This document shows positions 47,976 to 58,469 of a DNA stretch of 64,000 bases, one piece after another (positions within the stretch are counted from its first letter, which is position 1; the number at the start of each line of letters is the position of its first letter). Source of the DNA: Megaustenia siamemsis (taxonomy: Eukaryota > Mollusca > Gastropoda > Stylommatophora > Ariophantidae). The notes beneath the pieces were generated by a model, which saw nothing but the letters and a program-made list of their open reading frames with translations, was not told the origin of the DNA and ran no database searches. The stretch is taken from positions 47,674,421-47,738,420 of the forward strand of contig JAVIAB010000139.1 of the NCBI GenBank assembly GCA_032433765.1, read 5' to 3'. A program made the position numbers and the translations under genes.

Positions 47976-48439
47976 ATATAAGACAAAATGGGATGGGAAC
48001 AAAATACAAATTAGCAATAGTTTTTCGTTGATAAAAAGCGACATGAAAGGATGCAGAGCGTCAGTTCATCATAACAAAAATGTCTTCTTTTTCCGTTTTC
48101 ACAATAAGAATGAACACACAAGACCGTCCTAGGAATTCATCAGACCAACTCAGGTTCATGAAATAACATGAAAATGAAAGTGAAGGATGGATTACAACAG
48201 AAACCATTAGAGCGTGACTTGTGTCTAAATTAGCGGTTTTCAAAGCAAAAAATATAATTTCCTTAATAAGGGAGCAGGAATCTCCAAGACCTCTTGCAGT
48301 ACATTCATAATGGCGTGGTGTGGGACGAGGTACAAAAATGGGATAACCGTTGTCTACAACCAAACAGACAGTGTTATGTAAGATGATTAAAGTCGGGAAT
48401 AAATAACTGCCCCATAATTGTGAATGGGAAATGAGGATG
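47976..48439. other. unannotated stretch
   Basis: A long minus-strand open frame runs out of the following array to 48061, but I recognise no domain in it. Confidence 0.4.
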
Positions 48440-49620
48440 TTTGTGGTAGCAGGTGGTGGTAGAATAGGTACATTTACAGAACAATGGAAGCCTTGAGGAT
48501 GTCTGTGGCTGTTGGTTGTGGTAGAGTAGGTACGTTTACTGAACAATGGAAGCTCTGAGGATGTCTGTGGCTGTTGGTTGTGGTAGAATAGGTACATTTA
48601 CAGAACAATGGAAGCCTTGAGGATGTCTGTGGCTGTTGGTTGTGGTAGAGTAGGTACGTTTACTGAACAATGGAAGCTCTGAGGATGTCTGTGGCCGTTG
48701 GTGGTAGTAGAGTATGTACATTTACTTAACAATGGAAGCTCTGAGGATGTCTGTGGTAGAGTAGATACATTTACTGAAAAATGGAAGCTCTGAGGATGTC
48801 TGTGGCCGTTGGTGGTAGTAGAGTAGGTACATTTACTGAACAATAGAAGCTCTGAGGATATCTGTGGTAGAGTAGATACATTTACTGAAAAATGGAAGCT
48901 CTGAGGATGTCTGTGGCTGGTGGTGGTGGTAGAGTAGGTACATTTACTGACCAATGGAAGCTCTGAGGATGTCTGTGGCTGGTGGTGTTGGTGGTAGAGT
49001 AGGTACATTTACTGACCAATGGAAGCTCTGAGGATGTCTGTGGCTGGTGGTTGTGGTAGAGTAGGTACGTTTACTGAACAATGGAAGCTCTGAGGATGTC
49101 TGTGGCTGTTGGTTGTGGTAGAATACGTACATTTACAGAACAATGGAAGCCTTGAGGATGTCTGTGGCTGTTGGTTGTGGTAGAGTAGGTACGTTTACTG
49201 AACAATGGAAGCTCTGAGGATGTCTGTGGCCGTTGGTGGTAGTAGAGTAGGTACATTTACTTAACAATGGAAGCTCTGAGGATGTCTGTGGTAGAGTAGA
49301 TACATTTACTGAACAATGGAAGCTCTGAGGATGTCTGTGGCCGTTGGTGGTAGTAGAGTAGGTACATTTACTTAACAATGGAAGCTCTGAGGATGTCTGT
49401 GGTAGAGTAGATACATTTACTGAAAAATGGAAGCTCTGAGGATGTCTGTGGCTGGTGGTGGTGGTAGAGTAGGTACATTTACTGACCAATGGAAGCTCTG
49501 AGGATGTCTGTGGCTGGTGGTGGTGGTGGTAGAGTAGGTACATTTACTGAATAATGGAAGCTCTGAGGATGTCTGTGGCTGGTGGTTGTGGTAGAGTAGG
49601 TACATTTACTGAACAATGGA
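48440..49620. repeat. 62-bp minisatellite, about 20 copies, with 535-bp higher-order repeat
   Basis: The unit contains CAATGGAAGCTCTGAGGATG and TAGAGTAGGTACATTTACTG, with a G/T-rich middle. Short 47-bp units lack the CTGTTGGTTGTGG part. The 48536-49008 block recurs at 49071-49543 with little change (offset 535 bp). Confidence 0.95.
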
Positions 49621-49631
49621 ACCGTTAAGAA

Positions 49632-49698
49632 TGTGTTGATGGAAGCAGGATTACGTGTTGATGGAAGCAGGATTACGTGTTGATGGAAGCAGGATTAC
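49632..49698. repeat. 22-bp tandem repeat, 3 copies
   Basis: The unit GTGTTGATGGAAGCAGGATT plus AC is repeated exactly, right after the 62-bp array. Confidence 0.95.
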
Positions 49699-50561
49699 GG
49701 TAAGGGTTATGAGTTTATAAAAAAAAATGGGGCAGTGAGAACGAGTTCAAGGAACCAGGGGAACGGTTGTTAGTTAATGGAACATTCGTGGCGCTTAATA
49801 TGATTTTATGGAACCAATGGTGTGGAAGTATGGTAACACGATGAGATAGAGCTATACCAATAGAGGTCGCTGACGTGTTTATAGAACTAACTGGTAATAA
49901 TAAAATTAAGAGACCAAAGAAGAGCTAAGGATGAGTTTATGGACATAAAATGACCATGGGAGTGGGTGATTTGCATAAATAGGGAGAAAGCTATAAAAGA
50001 AAGTAAGAACTTCTGTCATAAACCATTCTTGGCTTCTCTCGAATCGGGCAAACATGTTGATGTCAGTAGACGCTCGAAAATTAAAACAAAAAACAAAAAC
50101 CAACACGAATAATGCGGCGTGGAATGGCCTGTTTAATGTCCGGTGAACATGTTCTGCTGCATTCAAATATGGTGAGGTTATCCTAGCAAGCCTCACACCA
50201 GAAATCAATCGATATCGATCACAACTGGATCAATAACAACATCACTTCATCTTCATCATCTTTACAAATTCTTGCATGGACTAGCGTGAACGAGTACCTG
50301 CATGCAGGAAGTTCACGACTTTATATGCTTAAGCTCTGGTGTAGAAAGGGTCATGAAATAACACGCATTTTAACAAGCGCTTAAAACTTAAAATATGCAT
50401 TTCAATAGCAATAATAATTTAACATTCGACAATTATTTTAATGGGCACTGTGAACACAATTAGTAATTCAAAAATAAAATGTAAGATGTCCGACAAACTT
50501 TCTGTTGTCGGAGAATATAGCAAGGATCTTTACTTCTCTTGGGTACACCATTTTACAAAGA
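49699..50561. other. unannotated stretch
   Basis: No gene recognised. Confidence 0.45.
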
Positions 50562-50810
50562 AAAATAAAGCTACGCTACGTAGTGGCTTAGTGAATTAGG
50601 GAATGCGGTGTTGGTGCTCATATTTGTGTATACCTTCAGCACATGTTTTGTTAATCTGGTCGATATCGCGCCAGTGCCGTCTTCCCTTTACAGAAAAATC
50701 CAATATCCATTAAAGGCTGCATGAACTTGGCACCTACCCTGATAAAGGATTGAACTCGGCTTCTAGTCATTAGTAGTCCAGTTCGCTAACCACTGAGCAA
50801 CCGTAGCTCC
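50562..50810 (-). mobile_element. diverged SINE-1
   Basis: The minus-strand head GGAGCTACGGTTGCTCAGTG continues into GGTTAGCGAACTGG. Body: ATTGGATTTTTCTGTAAAGG, then GGCGCGATATCGACCAG, then GCTGAAGGTATACAC. Confidence 0.85.
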
Positions 50811-51121
50811 AAGGACACACCGTGTGGAAGAGAGTAACACTGGGGCGCCTTCCCTTCCCTAACTAAATACCTGGCACACATCCAAACCCCCCCCCCCTTT
50901 CTAAGTCGATCGGGGAACATGTTCGAACCTTGGCGTTCCACAAGAAACTAACACCAACTTGACTTCGTTAACCAGACCTAAGTAAGAGATTATAAAGCAA
51001 TGACAACATAGTGAAGTAACAACGCGTCCTTTAATAAGCTCTTTCAATATACACAAATGCAGGGCAGAAAAGAGGCAGGACATTAACAGGCCGATGAAAC
51101 TAGAATTTGGGTGTTGTGATG

Positions 51122-51250
51122 TCTGTATTGGGAATGTTTTAAAGATAAAACAAAGTGGGAATGTTTTAAAGATAAAACAAGGTGGGAATGTTTTAAAGAT
51201 AAAACATGGTGGGAATGTTTTAAAGATAAAACAAGGTCGGAATGTTTTAA
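51122..51250. repeat. 26-bp tandem repeat, about 5 copies
   Basis: The unit is GTGGGAATGTTTTAAAGATA plus AAACAA. Confidence 0.93.
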
Positions 51251-51254
51251 AAAA

Positions 51255-52165
51255 TAGAACAAGGAATTAAGTAGAGTCTTGTATTATCACCAGATTTACT
51301 TAATCATTAGAGTGAGACTATACTATGATCCATAAACGACTCATCAGAGTTAGTGATCATAAATTAAACAATACGAGGTATACTGACGATGCAGTCTGTA
51401 TCGCTACGCCTGATAGTATTTGTTACATAAAATATCTGACATTATAGTAATGAAAAGCAAACATACAGGTCTTAGCCTCAACAGCAAACAAACACAAAAT
51501 AATTGTGCAACACAGAAAAAATACTTCACCAAAGGCACAATTAAGTAAATGGAACGGTATTAAAACTGGTCAATGAATACAAATACCTAGGGCGATGCTA
51601 ATTTCGGATGGTAGGTGTACAACAAAGGGGATACGCAGAATCGCTGTGGCAAATCTCTCACTTAAAAAAAAAAATTACAGAACCAACCTATGAAAACAGA
51701 GAAAAATAAATGAGTTCTTCGGTGTTTTTGGAGCCAATCTTGACATATATGGAAATGGAACTCTGACAATCTGAAAACGAGCAAGAAAATTGCTGGAGGT
51801 CACAGAAACAGGCCATTGTTAAGAATACAAAAGAGAAGGTGCAGAGAGTAACGAGAGCGTTTTGAATGATGTCAAAGCAAATGGAAAGCTTACCACCATC
51901 ATCAATGGGAAATAATAATCATCATCATCAATGGGAAATAATCATCATCACCAATGGGAAATAATCACCATCATCAATGGGAAATAATCATCATTTTTTT
52001 GCCATAAGAAACAGCTAGAATACGTTGTGACAACAGGACCAAAAAAAAAAAAAAAAAATGAGGAAAGAAGAGATGGAGGGAAATAGAGAAAAGATACAAG
52101 ACAGTTAAAGAAAATTTTGTGATAAGAAGTCAGGAGGCACAGCATTTAGATGATGATAATGTTGT
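51255..52165 (+). mobile_element. old LINE-A copy reaching the RT active site
   Basis: A disrupted plus-strand reading gives SCIITRFT-like remains of the GCVLSPDLF block, then NTRYTDDAVCIA (the FADD position as YTDD), then GLSLNSKQTQ. The tail continues to about 52165, ending with GATGATGATAATG. An internal CATCATCAATGGGAAATAAT repeats four to five times at 51893-51990. Confidence 0.75.
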
Positions 52166-52494
52166 GTCTCCATACCCTGGTGGGAGAGAAGTCAGTGGCA
52201 GCAGCACTGCATCCAGGAAGTTATTTCTCAAGCTGAACAGTTTTTCAGGAGACATGTATACTTTTATTGACTTCGTTGGTAGAATATGAGCAGACAGAGA
52301 TTAGGACATGGTGGGAACGAGAGGAGACAAACAAACGTGGACGGATGTTTAACATCTGAGTTCGCTGCGGCAGACCTGGCCAGACAGTACAATGTAATTC
52401 ACGTCATAGATAGGCCCGTCTTGTTGAAGCTTCAAACGCAGCAAATTTCATAAAAGGTGTCCATCTTATATACAAATTTGGAGGGACTGTTGTT
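52166..52494. other. unannotated stretch
   Basis: No gene recognised. Confidence 0.4.
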
Positions 52495-52865
52495 GTCTAG
52501 GGATAAGACGCCGGCCACTGGAAAGGAAAGTCTCGGGTTCGAATCCCGCTACAGGAGGTGGAAGTTCGTCACTTAAAATTCGTGATTACTTCGTGGCTTT
52601 ACTCTCCCCCAGTCTCTGGTAGTGAGATCCGACTTCTAGCTCTCCCGGAAAATTGTGAACAAGCACGTCACGTGAGCACTCTACACAATTGAAAGAAATC
52701 TTGATAGTTAAATGGCCGCTACCCGGGCATACTGACTAAATTAGAAATCTACTGGTGCCGAAGATGTCGGGCCAAATGCCGATGATATCACGGTTTGTCG
52801 TAAACTAGCGACACTACGCCCACCTTGCGGATGACCCATGGGAAAAGAAGCGGTAAAAGAAACTT
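52495..52865 (+). mobile_element. SINE-2 with recognisable tRNA head
   Basis: The head has TTGTCTAGGGATAAGACGCC and B box CGGGTTCGAATCCCGC. The body has GTAGTGAGATCCGACTTCTA (single copy of the 31-bp satellite unit), then AGATGTCGGGCCAAATGCCG, then GCGACACTACGCCCACCTTG, then CGGATGACCC and an AAG-rich end. It serves as the reference for how SINE-2 looks without expansion. Confidence 0.82.
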
Positions 52866-53614
52866 ATTTGGGAATTGAAGCGTTACAGTTCGACGTTCTA
52901 GGTCACGCCACTTGACAGCGAGATGTGTTTTTTTTTCTTCTCTAACTATAGGCTGCGATTGTACTCAGATTCACTTTATTGTGATGGCAGCGAGCTAACC
53001 ACTACAATAATTTTATACCTTTTTACTCTCGTAACATCGACTACTTCTTGATCCTCTATTACTTTTTGGTTCTCTATTACTTACTGATCTCTATTACCTC
53101 TTGCTTCTCTATTACTACTTTGTCCTGAGTGAAACAAGAAGAAAAAAGCGTATATAAAGAAATGTCTTCATCCAATTATTTTAAATTAGGTCACCGACGT
53201 TGCCATCGTCTTAAACTCTGTTTAAGGTCTTCCCTCATCTTATGGCCCTTTGTCTTCCGCGTGTGTGATTTTTAATTAAAGTGGCCCGAAACGATCATGC
53301 CAGAATGAACTGTTTAACAAAGATCAATCTATTACCACTTCTACTCTTTTCTTCTTTTTTCCCCCTTGACTATCCCTTAATCCTCGAGATCCTTTATTCC
53401 TCTGTTTGTGACTGTTGGTTGTGAGCTGATGAAGTCAAGGCCTGCCAATTTCTTAATGTTGCCTTTCCATATTTTAATGTTGCCTTCCCATCTTTTTGTT
53501 GCTTTCCACTCCCTTTTCTGCTCATTCACTGTTTTCCTAAAAGATTATTTTCTGAGGGAAAAAGCCGAACAAGAGAGTATGTATGGTGACCATGCTGGTC
53601 TGCTTTTTTTTTTT
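52866..53614. other. unannotated stretch
   Basis: T-rich sequence with short repeats (CTCTATTACTT near 53050-53120). No gene recognised. Confidence 0.45.
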
Positions 53615-53631
53615 TACACTTGTTATATATA

Positions 53632-54175
53632 TATGGAGATGGCCACATATAAAAAGGTATACTCTATAGACAACTAGCAGATGGCAAATGAACTAGGGGG
53701 CGCCCAAAACTCCAATTTTTAGACGTGTGTAAACATGACATGAAGACCCTAAACATAAACTCTGCAGCCTGGGAAGAAATAGCTGCAGACCAGTCTTTGG
53801 AAGCACACTCTGGGTGTCCGGTTAGCGCAATCGATAGGCGGTTGGTTTACCACGGCAACAGCCGGGGTTCGTACCCTGGCGAGGACACCTGGGTTTTACT
53901 AATTCCCTAAAAATTAGTACCTCTGAAGTCGGAGTAAATCTGCCTGCATGGCGAGGGGCATCCTGTAATGGGATAAAACAGACTTTACACGCAAAATTCA
54001 GTCCCACAAAATTGAGTGGGTGGGACTTCGTCAGAGGTCAAAGCTGACGAAAGCGAACGAACGAACGAAGCACACTCTAAAGCTACAACTCAAGCAAGAA
54101 GCAAACAGATTCACAGAAAAAAGAGAATACATGATGAAAGAAAAGAAAACAATAACAACTCATAAGAGCACTGCA
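53632..54175 (+). mobile_element. LINE-C 3' end, interrupted by SINE-5
   Basis: Left of the SINE: RQLADGK, then GRPKLQFLDVCKHDMKTLNI and AAWEEIAADQSLEAHS. Right of the SINE the same frame continues as KATTQARSKQIHRKKRIHDE to a stop at about 54175. One in-frame stop lies upstream, near 53685. It is the conserved C-terminal tail of LINE-C. Confidence 0.85.
53812..54067 (+). mobile_element. SINE-5, tRNA-like head and (CGAA)n tail
   Basis: The head starts GGGTGTCCGGTTAGCGCAAT and has GGGGTTCGTACCCTGG. GTGTCC pairs with GGACAC, and the T arm CCGGG/CCTGG closes a TTCGTAC loop; the anticodon arm is irregular. The body ends GTCAGAGGTCAAAGCTGACG with a (CGAA)n tail. The exact 11-mer AAGCACACTCT at 53801-53811 and 54068-54078 is the target-site duplication. 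Confidence 0.93.
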
Positions 54176-54211
54176 AAATCCATATAAACTATGACTGGCG
54201 GAGGCGCCTGC

Positions 54212-54242
54212 CCCCCCCCCCCCCCCTCTCTCTCTCTCTCTA
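54212..54242. repeat. poly-C and (CT)n tract
   Basis: About 16 C followed by (CT)n. Confidence 0.95.
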
Positions 54243-54399
54243 TCATGAATAAGAGTAGAAAATGTCCACGTAAACTACAACAAATTTATTAATATATCGA
54301 GAGAAATAACAGCAAGAATTGATGTGATTTGAGAGGCGAGATTTTGATTTATCAACTCAGCGACAGTCTTAATTAACTTTGTATACTACATAAGCAAAT

Positions 54400-55285
54400 A
54401 AAACAGGGTGTTATTAATAAGGTTGTGTGTTGTCACCGGATTAATTTAATATGTATAGTGAGATTATATTAATATCCATAAGGGGCTCGCCGGAATAACA
54501 ATTGGAGGTCATAATATAAATAATCTAAGGTATGCTGATGATATAGTCTTAATCGTTAAGAGTGAAAATGAATTACAAGAAAAAGACATTATTGTGAAGT
54601 AAAGCAAAAATAAAGGACTCAGCCTTAATAGTAAAAAGACAGAAGTAATAGTAGCAACAAAGAAAAGCCATGACCGCAATGCACAATAAAGACAAGTGGA
54701 ACAATATTAAAACAGGTAAATTAATTTAAATATCTGGGAACAATGTTAACCTCAGATGGTAGAGGTACAACAGATGTGAGGTGCAAAATAGCTCAGGCAA
54801 AAAACAACTTTCCAAAAAAAGAGGAAGATACTATGTGATTCATTTTTGAAAAAAGAAACCAGAAAAATAGCTCTTAAATGTTATATAGAGCCACACTTAA
54901 CTTGTTTATGTGAATCAGGGACAATAGGACAACAGACAAAACAAATGGTGGCTGTAGAAATGTGTTTCACGGTAGGATGTTGAGAATACCATGGACAGTT
55001 AAGAAGAGTAATGAAAACGTTCTGAAAGAGGCCAAAGCATAAAGAGAGCTAATTTCCAATGTTAGGAAGAAACAATCATCATTTTTTGGCCATGTTATGA
55101 GAAGAGAACATTTGGAATATATTGTAACAACTGGGAAAATTGAGGGTCGAAGGTATAGAGGGAAGCAAAGAGAAAAGATACCAGACAGTTTAAGAAAATG
55201 GCTTGGCAGAAGGTCAACAACAGAAATGATAAATAACTGTCGAGATCGAACGTTGTGGAGTGACATGACCACCGCTTGATGATGA
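54400..55285 (+). mobile_element. LINE-A copy with RT active-site region
   Basis: Plus frames give GCCLSPD, then INNLRYADDIVLIVKSENEL (FADD-type active site at about 54528-54560), then GLSLNSKKTEVIVATKK and CYIEPHLTCLCES. A frame at 55097-55279 then gives MRREHLEYIVTTGKIEGRRY and STTEMINNCRDRTLW. Several stops and shifts show it is dead. A TGATGATGAA end follows. Confidence 0.88.
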
Positions 55286-56044
55286 ATACACAAACGTTGT
55301 TGAGTATCTCTCACCGCAGTACTAAGCATTCTGCGAAAGGTAAATCGTTTAGTACGAACATTACAAGAACCACCCGAGATACAACCACATCACGATGACC
55401 AGTTTCCTGTGTAATACTAAAATTAACGCCCGAATATTAAATAAAGGAAAAAGAAGACAAAAATAGCAATATATAAGAACACAATTATTATTAGAAGAAG
55501 ATTTATACGATTATCCATTTAGTCAACGTGGATCAGAAGTGGACGTCATGTTCTGGGAATAATCACTATTAAGTTTACGCGGTTCGTGCATGAAATAATA
55601 TTGCATCATCAAGGAATCGATAATACATAATCTACAAGGGAGTTGCCACAGTGAAGGGCCGTATTCATCAACAGCGCGGCTTGCCGTTTTGTTTACAATA
55701 CCACAAATCCGTTGCAATGAGATTTCTCTAATGTATTATTTTACATTTTTTTTCGCCATTTTATTTTATGCAACATTCATGAGTGGCTTTGGAAATGTAC
55801 ACGCGACATCGGATCTGATGTTCACGTGATAGAAGAAACCATACTTCCGCCCTACCTTGCCTCACTACTCACATAGTTATATTGAGATATTCTTGATCTT
55901 GTTTAGCGTTAAGTAGTCCACACGAGGTTACGAATGTAGTGCTTTCAGTAGTAGAGCACAATCTTTTTTTTTTTTTTTGCAACAGTATTCCCCTCTCCAT
56001 CTTCACCTAATTGAAATAAATACTTCAGGCAGGCATTACGAGAC
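55286..56044. other. unannotated stretch
   Basis: No gene recognised. GGGCCGTATTCATCAACAGC at about 55656 resembles termini of some DNA transposons, but no inverted partner was seen nearby. Confidence 0.4.
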
Positions 56045-56074
56045 CACGGCGTGGATGTGGAGTCTGGTCTTGGG

Positions 56075-56305
56075 AGCTCTGATACGATGACACTTATGCC
56101 AGCAGTCACCTATGATATGTTGACAGTTTACTGAGTCGCTGGCCATAATGCCAGCAATCAACTTTAATATGTTGGCAATTAGCTCAGTCGCTGACTCTCA
56201 TGCCAGGAGTCACCTATAATGTGTTCACAATTAACTGAGTCGCTGACCCTTATGCCAGTAGTCAGCTTTAATGTGTAGGCAATTAGCACAGTCGTTGATA
56301 CTTAT
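56075..56305. repeat. about 52-bp tandem repeat, 4-5 copies
   Basis: Units carry ATGCCAGCAGTCACCTATGA and GTTGACAATTTACTGAGTCG; copies are diverged. Confidence 0.9.
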
Positions 56306-56435
56306 GAATATATATTGTACATATGAACATATATGTTCGGAATTGGAGTCAAAAACGATGTCCTAACATCATCAAGCGATATACATTTTTAAACATATGA
56401 CGATCATCATTTTCAGGAGGACGTGAACTTCTGGT

Positions 56436-56848
56436 CAATATAGTGGTTCGGCGGCAGGAACCATTGAAGGCTATGTATGAAAAGTTTTCCTTGTTGCAGT
56501 TTCCTCATATTCAAAGTCCGGCTTGTTGCAGGAGCTACTGAGTTAAGTGCTCTGTGCACACCGTGAGCTGTGTGTTTCATCCGTTTTGATCGTGTTTCGA
56601 TATTCCAATTGTTTACAATGAACGATGATATGGTATGACAAGGACCATTTGGCTGTGTTCACTTTCTGTGCGGTTTCGCCTGTCTTTTGGCATGTGCTGA
56701 AACTGCTTTGGTGGGGATTACATCTACCTTTCTTTGTTTAGGAGATGAGTTAGTAATTGGGATGATTCCACTGGCACGGGCGGTTGAGCAATTATGGATT
56801 TTAATTCGTTTGCAGTAATACCGGGGCCTTCCATAACCATAACCATGT
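56436..56848 (-). repeat. dispersed repeat of unknown type, copy 2
   Basis: Same orientation and content as 2321-2743, with shared TTCCTTGTTGCAGTTTCCTC and ATGGATTTTAATTC. The minus strand again encodes PGITANELKSII, PVESS and ESEHS, then breaks at stops. Confidence 0.75.
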
Positions 56849-57330
56849 TTGTGCTGTTTTCAGCTTTGCGAGCGCGAGCGGTTGTGTATAAAATGATGTT
56901 GTAAGTTGTCTATAGCTGGCATAGCTGAAGACGTCACAAACTTTGGGTGATTCCGAAATTTTACTCTCAGCCAACAGACCTTATTAAAATTATAGATTGG
57001 TGTGGATCAAACGGATAGGCATATATTTGGCCATTGGCTGAAAGCGACTGAGCACTATAGGGTTTCCCTCAGTTCTGATATATGACAACTATTATAACAA
57101 AGAAAAACAAGCAAACAAGGGACATATCTTGTATGTGTGGATCGCGACTCCAGTCACAACGTCATCAGTGTCAATGTAAACTTGCATCCTCTATCATTAA
57201 GGCGTATTCTCTCTTTTGTTAAATTTGTTAGCTTAACTAGGCATAATTTTTATGTAAAAAAAAACCTGTGTTCGACCGTGCATTCGCCATGCAGCGCGCC
57301 CGATGCGATTGAACAGAAATAACATGGAGC
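56849..57330. other. unannotated stretch
   Basis: No gene recognised. Confidence 0.4.
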
Positions 57331-57340
57331 ATACATGAAA

Positions 57341-57830
57341 AGAGAGCCTCGGTGGCTGAGTGTTTAGTGTGCTCGCTTCCTGAGGGGTTTGACCCCCCAG
57401 CAGCGATGGATTTTTTTCGGACTGACAACGCTCCGGGGTTCACACAGCCTCTAAAAGTGGGTAACAGATTTTTCTGGGAAGTAAAGGCGGATTGGCGTTA
57501 TACCGACCACATTACCCAAAAATGTGCCGTAAGTAAAAAGTAAAGTACCCCCGTCACGCCAAGTGGCAATATAGGGAAATATGGTGTTAGTGACCCTATA
57601 TTTTACAGACCTTCAGCACATGATTTTTGGGGTAATGTGGTCGGTATTACGCCAGTGGTGCTTTACTTTCCCAGAAAAAATCCGGTACCCATTTAAGGCT
57701 GGGTGAACCCGGAAGCCGTCGGTTGGGATCGAACCCTACCCCTTGTCCTTTGTCACAGAAAAATATGGTAACTAACACGATATTCCCCATACGCCTAGTA
57801 AGGCGTGAAGGGAACCTTTACTTTTACTTT
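57341..57830 (+). mobile_element. old SINE-1 split by a younger SINE-1
   Basis: The outer copy's head is AGAGAGCCTCGGTGGCTGAG; its body reaches CACATTACCCAAAAATGTGC at about 57530. It resumes at about 57755 with AAATATGGTAACTAACACGA and ends AAGGCGTGAAGGGAACC. The exact 10-mer ATACATGAAA at 57331-57340 and 57831-57840 is its target-site duplication, which proves the two halves are one element. Confidence 0.92.
57536..57754 (-). mobile_element. inner SINE-1, 5'-truncated
   Basis: The minus strand runs from inside the tRNA-like head (ACAAAGGACAAGGGGTAGGG) through GGTTCGATCCC to TTGGCGTGACGGGGGTACTT. It is closer to the 8632 and 10214 copies than to its host, so younger. Confidence 0.9.
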
Positions 57831-57840
57831 ATACATGAAA

Positions 57841-58469
57841 GCAAACTTTATTCAGTCCACAATGATGTGATTTAGCACTGATCTGCTGAAATCTGCTGTC
57901 CATTATCGATCCATAGGCAATTGTAAATGGCAACATCAATACATACAAAAACTAGTCAATCATCGGTCTAAAGGCATCTCTAGTAAATTGTAACATCAAA
58001 CAATAAAGATTAGTTAAGTTTAACATTTTAGTGCCGTATTTGCGAAAACACCCCTAAACTTAAGATGACACTATATCATACAAATTTACCAGCAAATCTT
58101 CAAACTAAAGCAACAAATTATTTGCTGTGTACCAGAAAAGAATCGGTCAGAAATACTGTCCTCCACAATTTCAATTTTGCAGACAGACGAGGCTGTAAAT
58201 TTGAAACAAATAATAAATGAATATTATTAAGGAGGTAAACTTTAGAGGCGATAGATCAGCGAATCATTTCACAGAAAGAGGTATGTTTACAAGATCGAAG
58301 CATCGGACCATCTATTGTTCTTTTTGTTTTTTTTCATCTGTTGTTGATTATCTGTGATTTTTTTTCCCAAGTGTTGTAAACATACATCTTCCCCTGAAAT
58401 GATTACTTTGTAAATTGGAATTTATTTGAGAAATCTATTCTGATTCTCGTTTCTAGATCGTCTGAGGGT
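57841..58469. other. unannotated stretch
   Basis: No gene recognised. Confidence 0.45.

Noticed and set aside
48061..49605. Minus-strand His/Thr-rich repeat protein (TSSELPL...YSTTT)
   Set aside because: Translation of the 62-bp array, with frame shifts between units; the non-repeat end at 48061-48420 has no recognised domain.
53812..53890. Functional tRNA gene
   Set aside because: The anticodon arm does not fold properly and the sequence runs into a SINE body with a target-site duplication.
55523..55717. Minus-strand open frame with VDEYGPSLWQLPCRLC
   Set aside because: Short, no recognised domain, and overlaps a possible transposon terminus.
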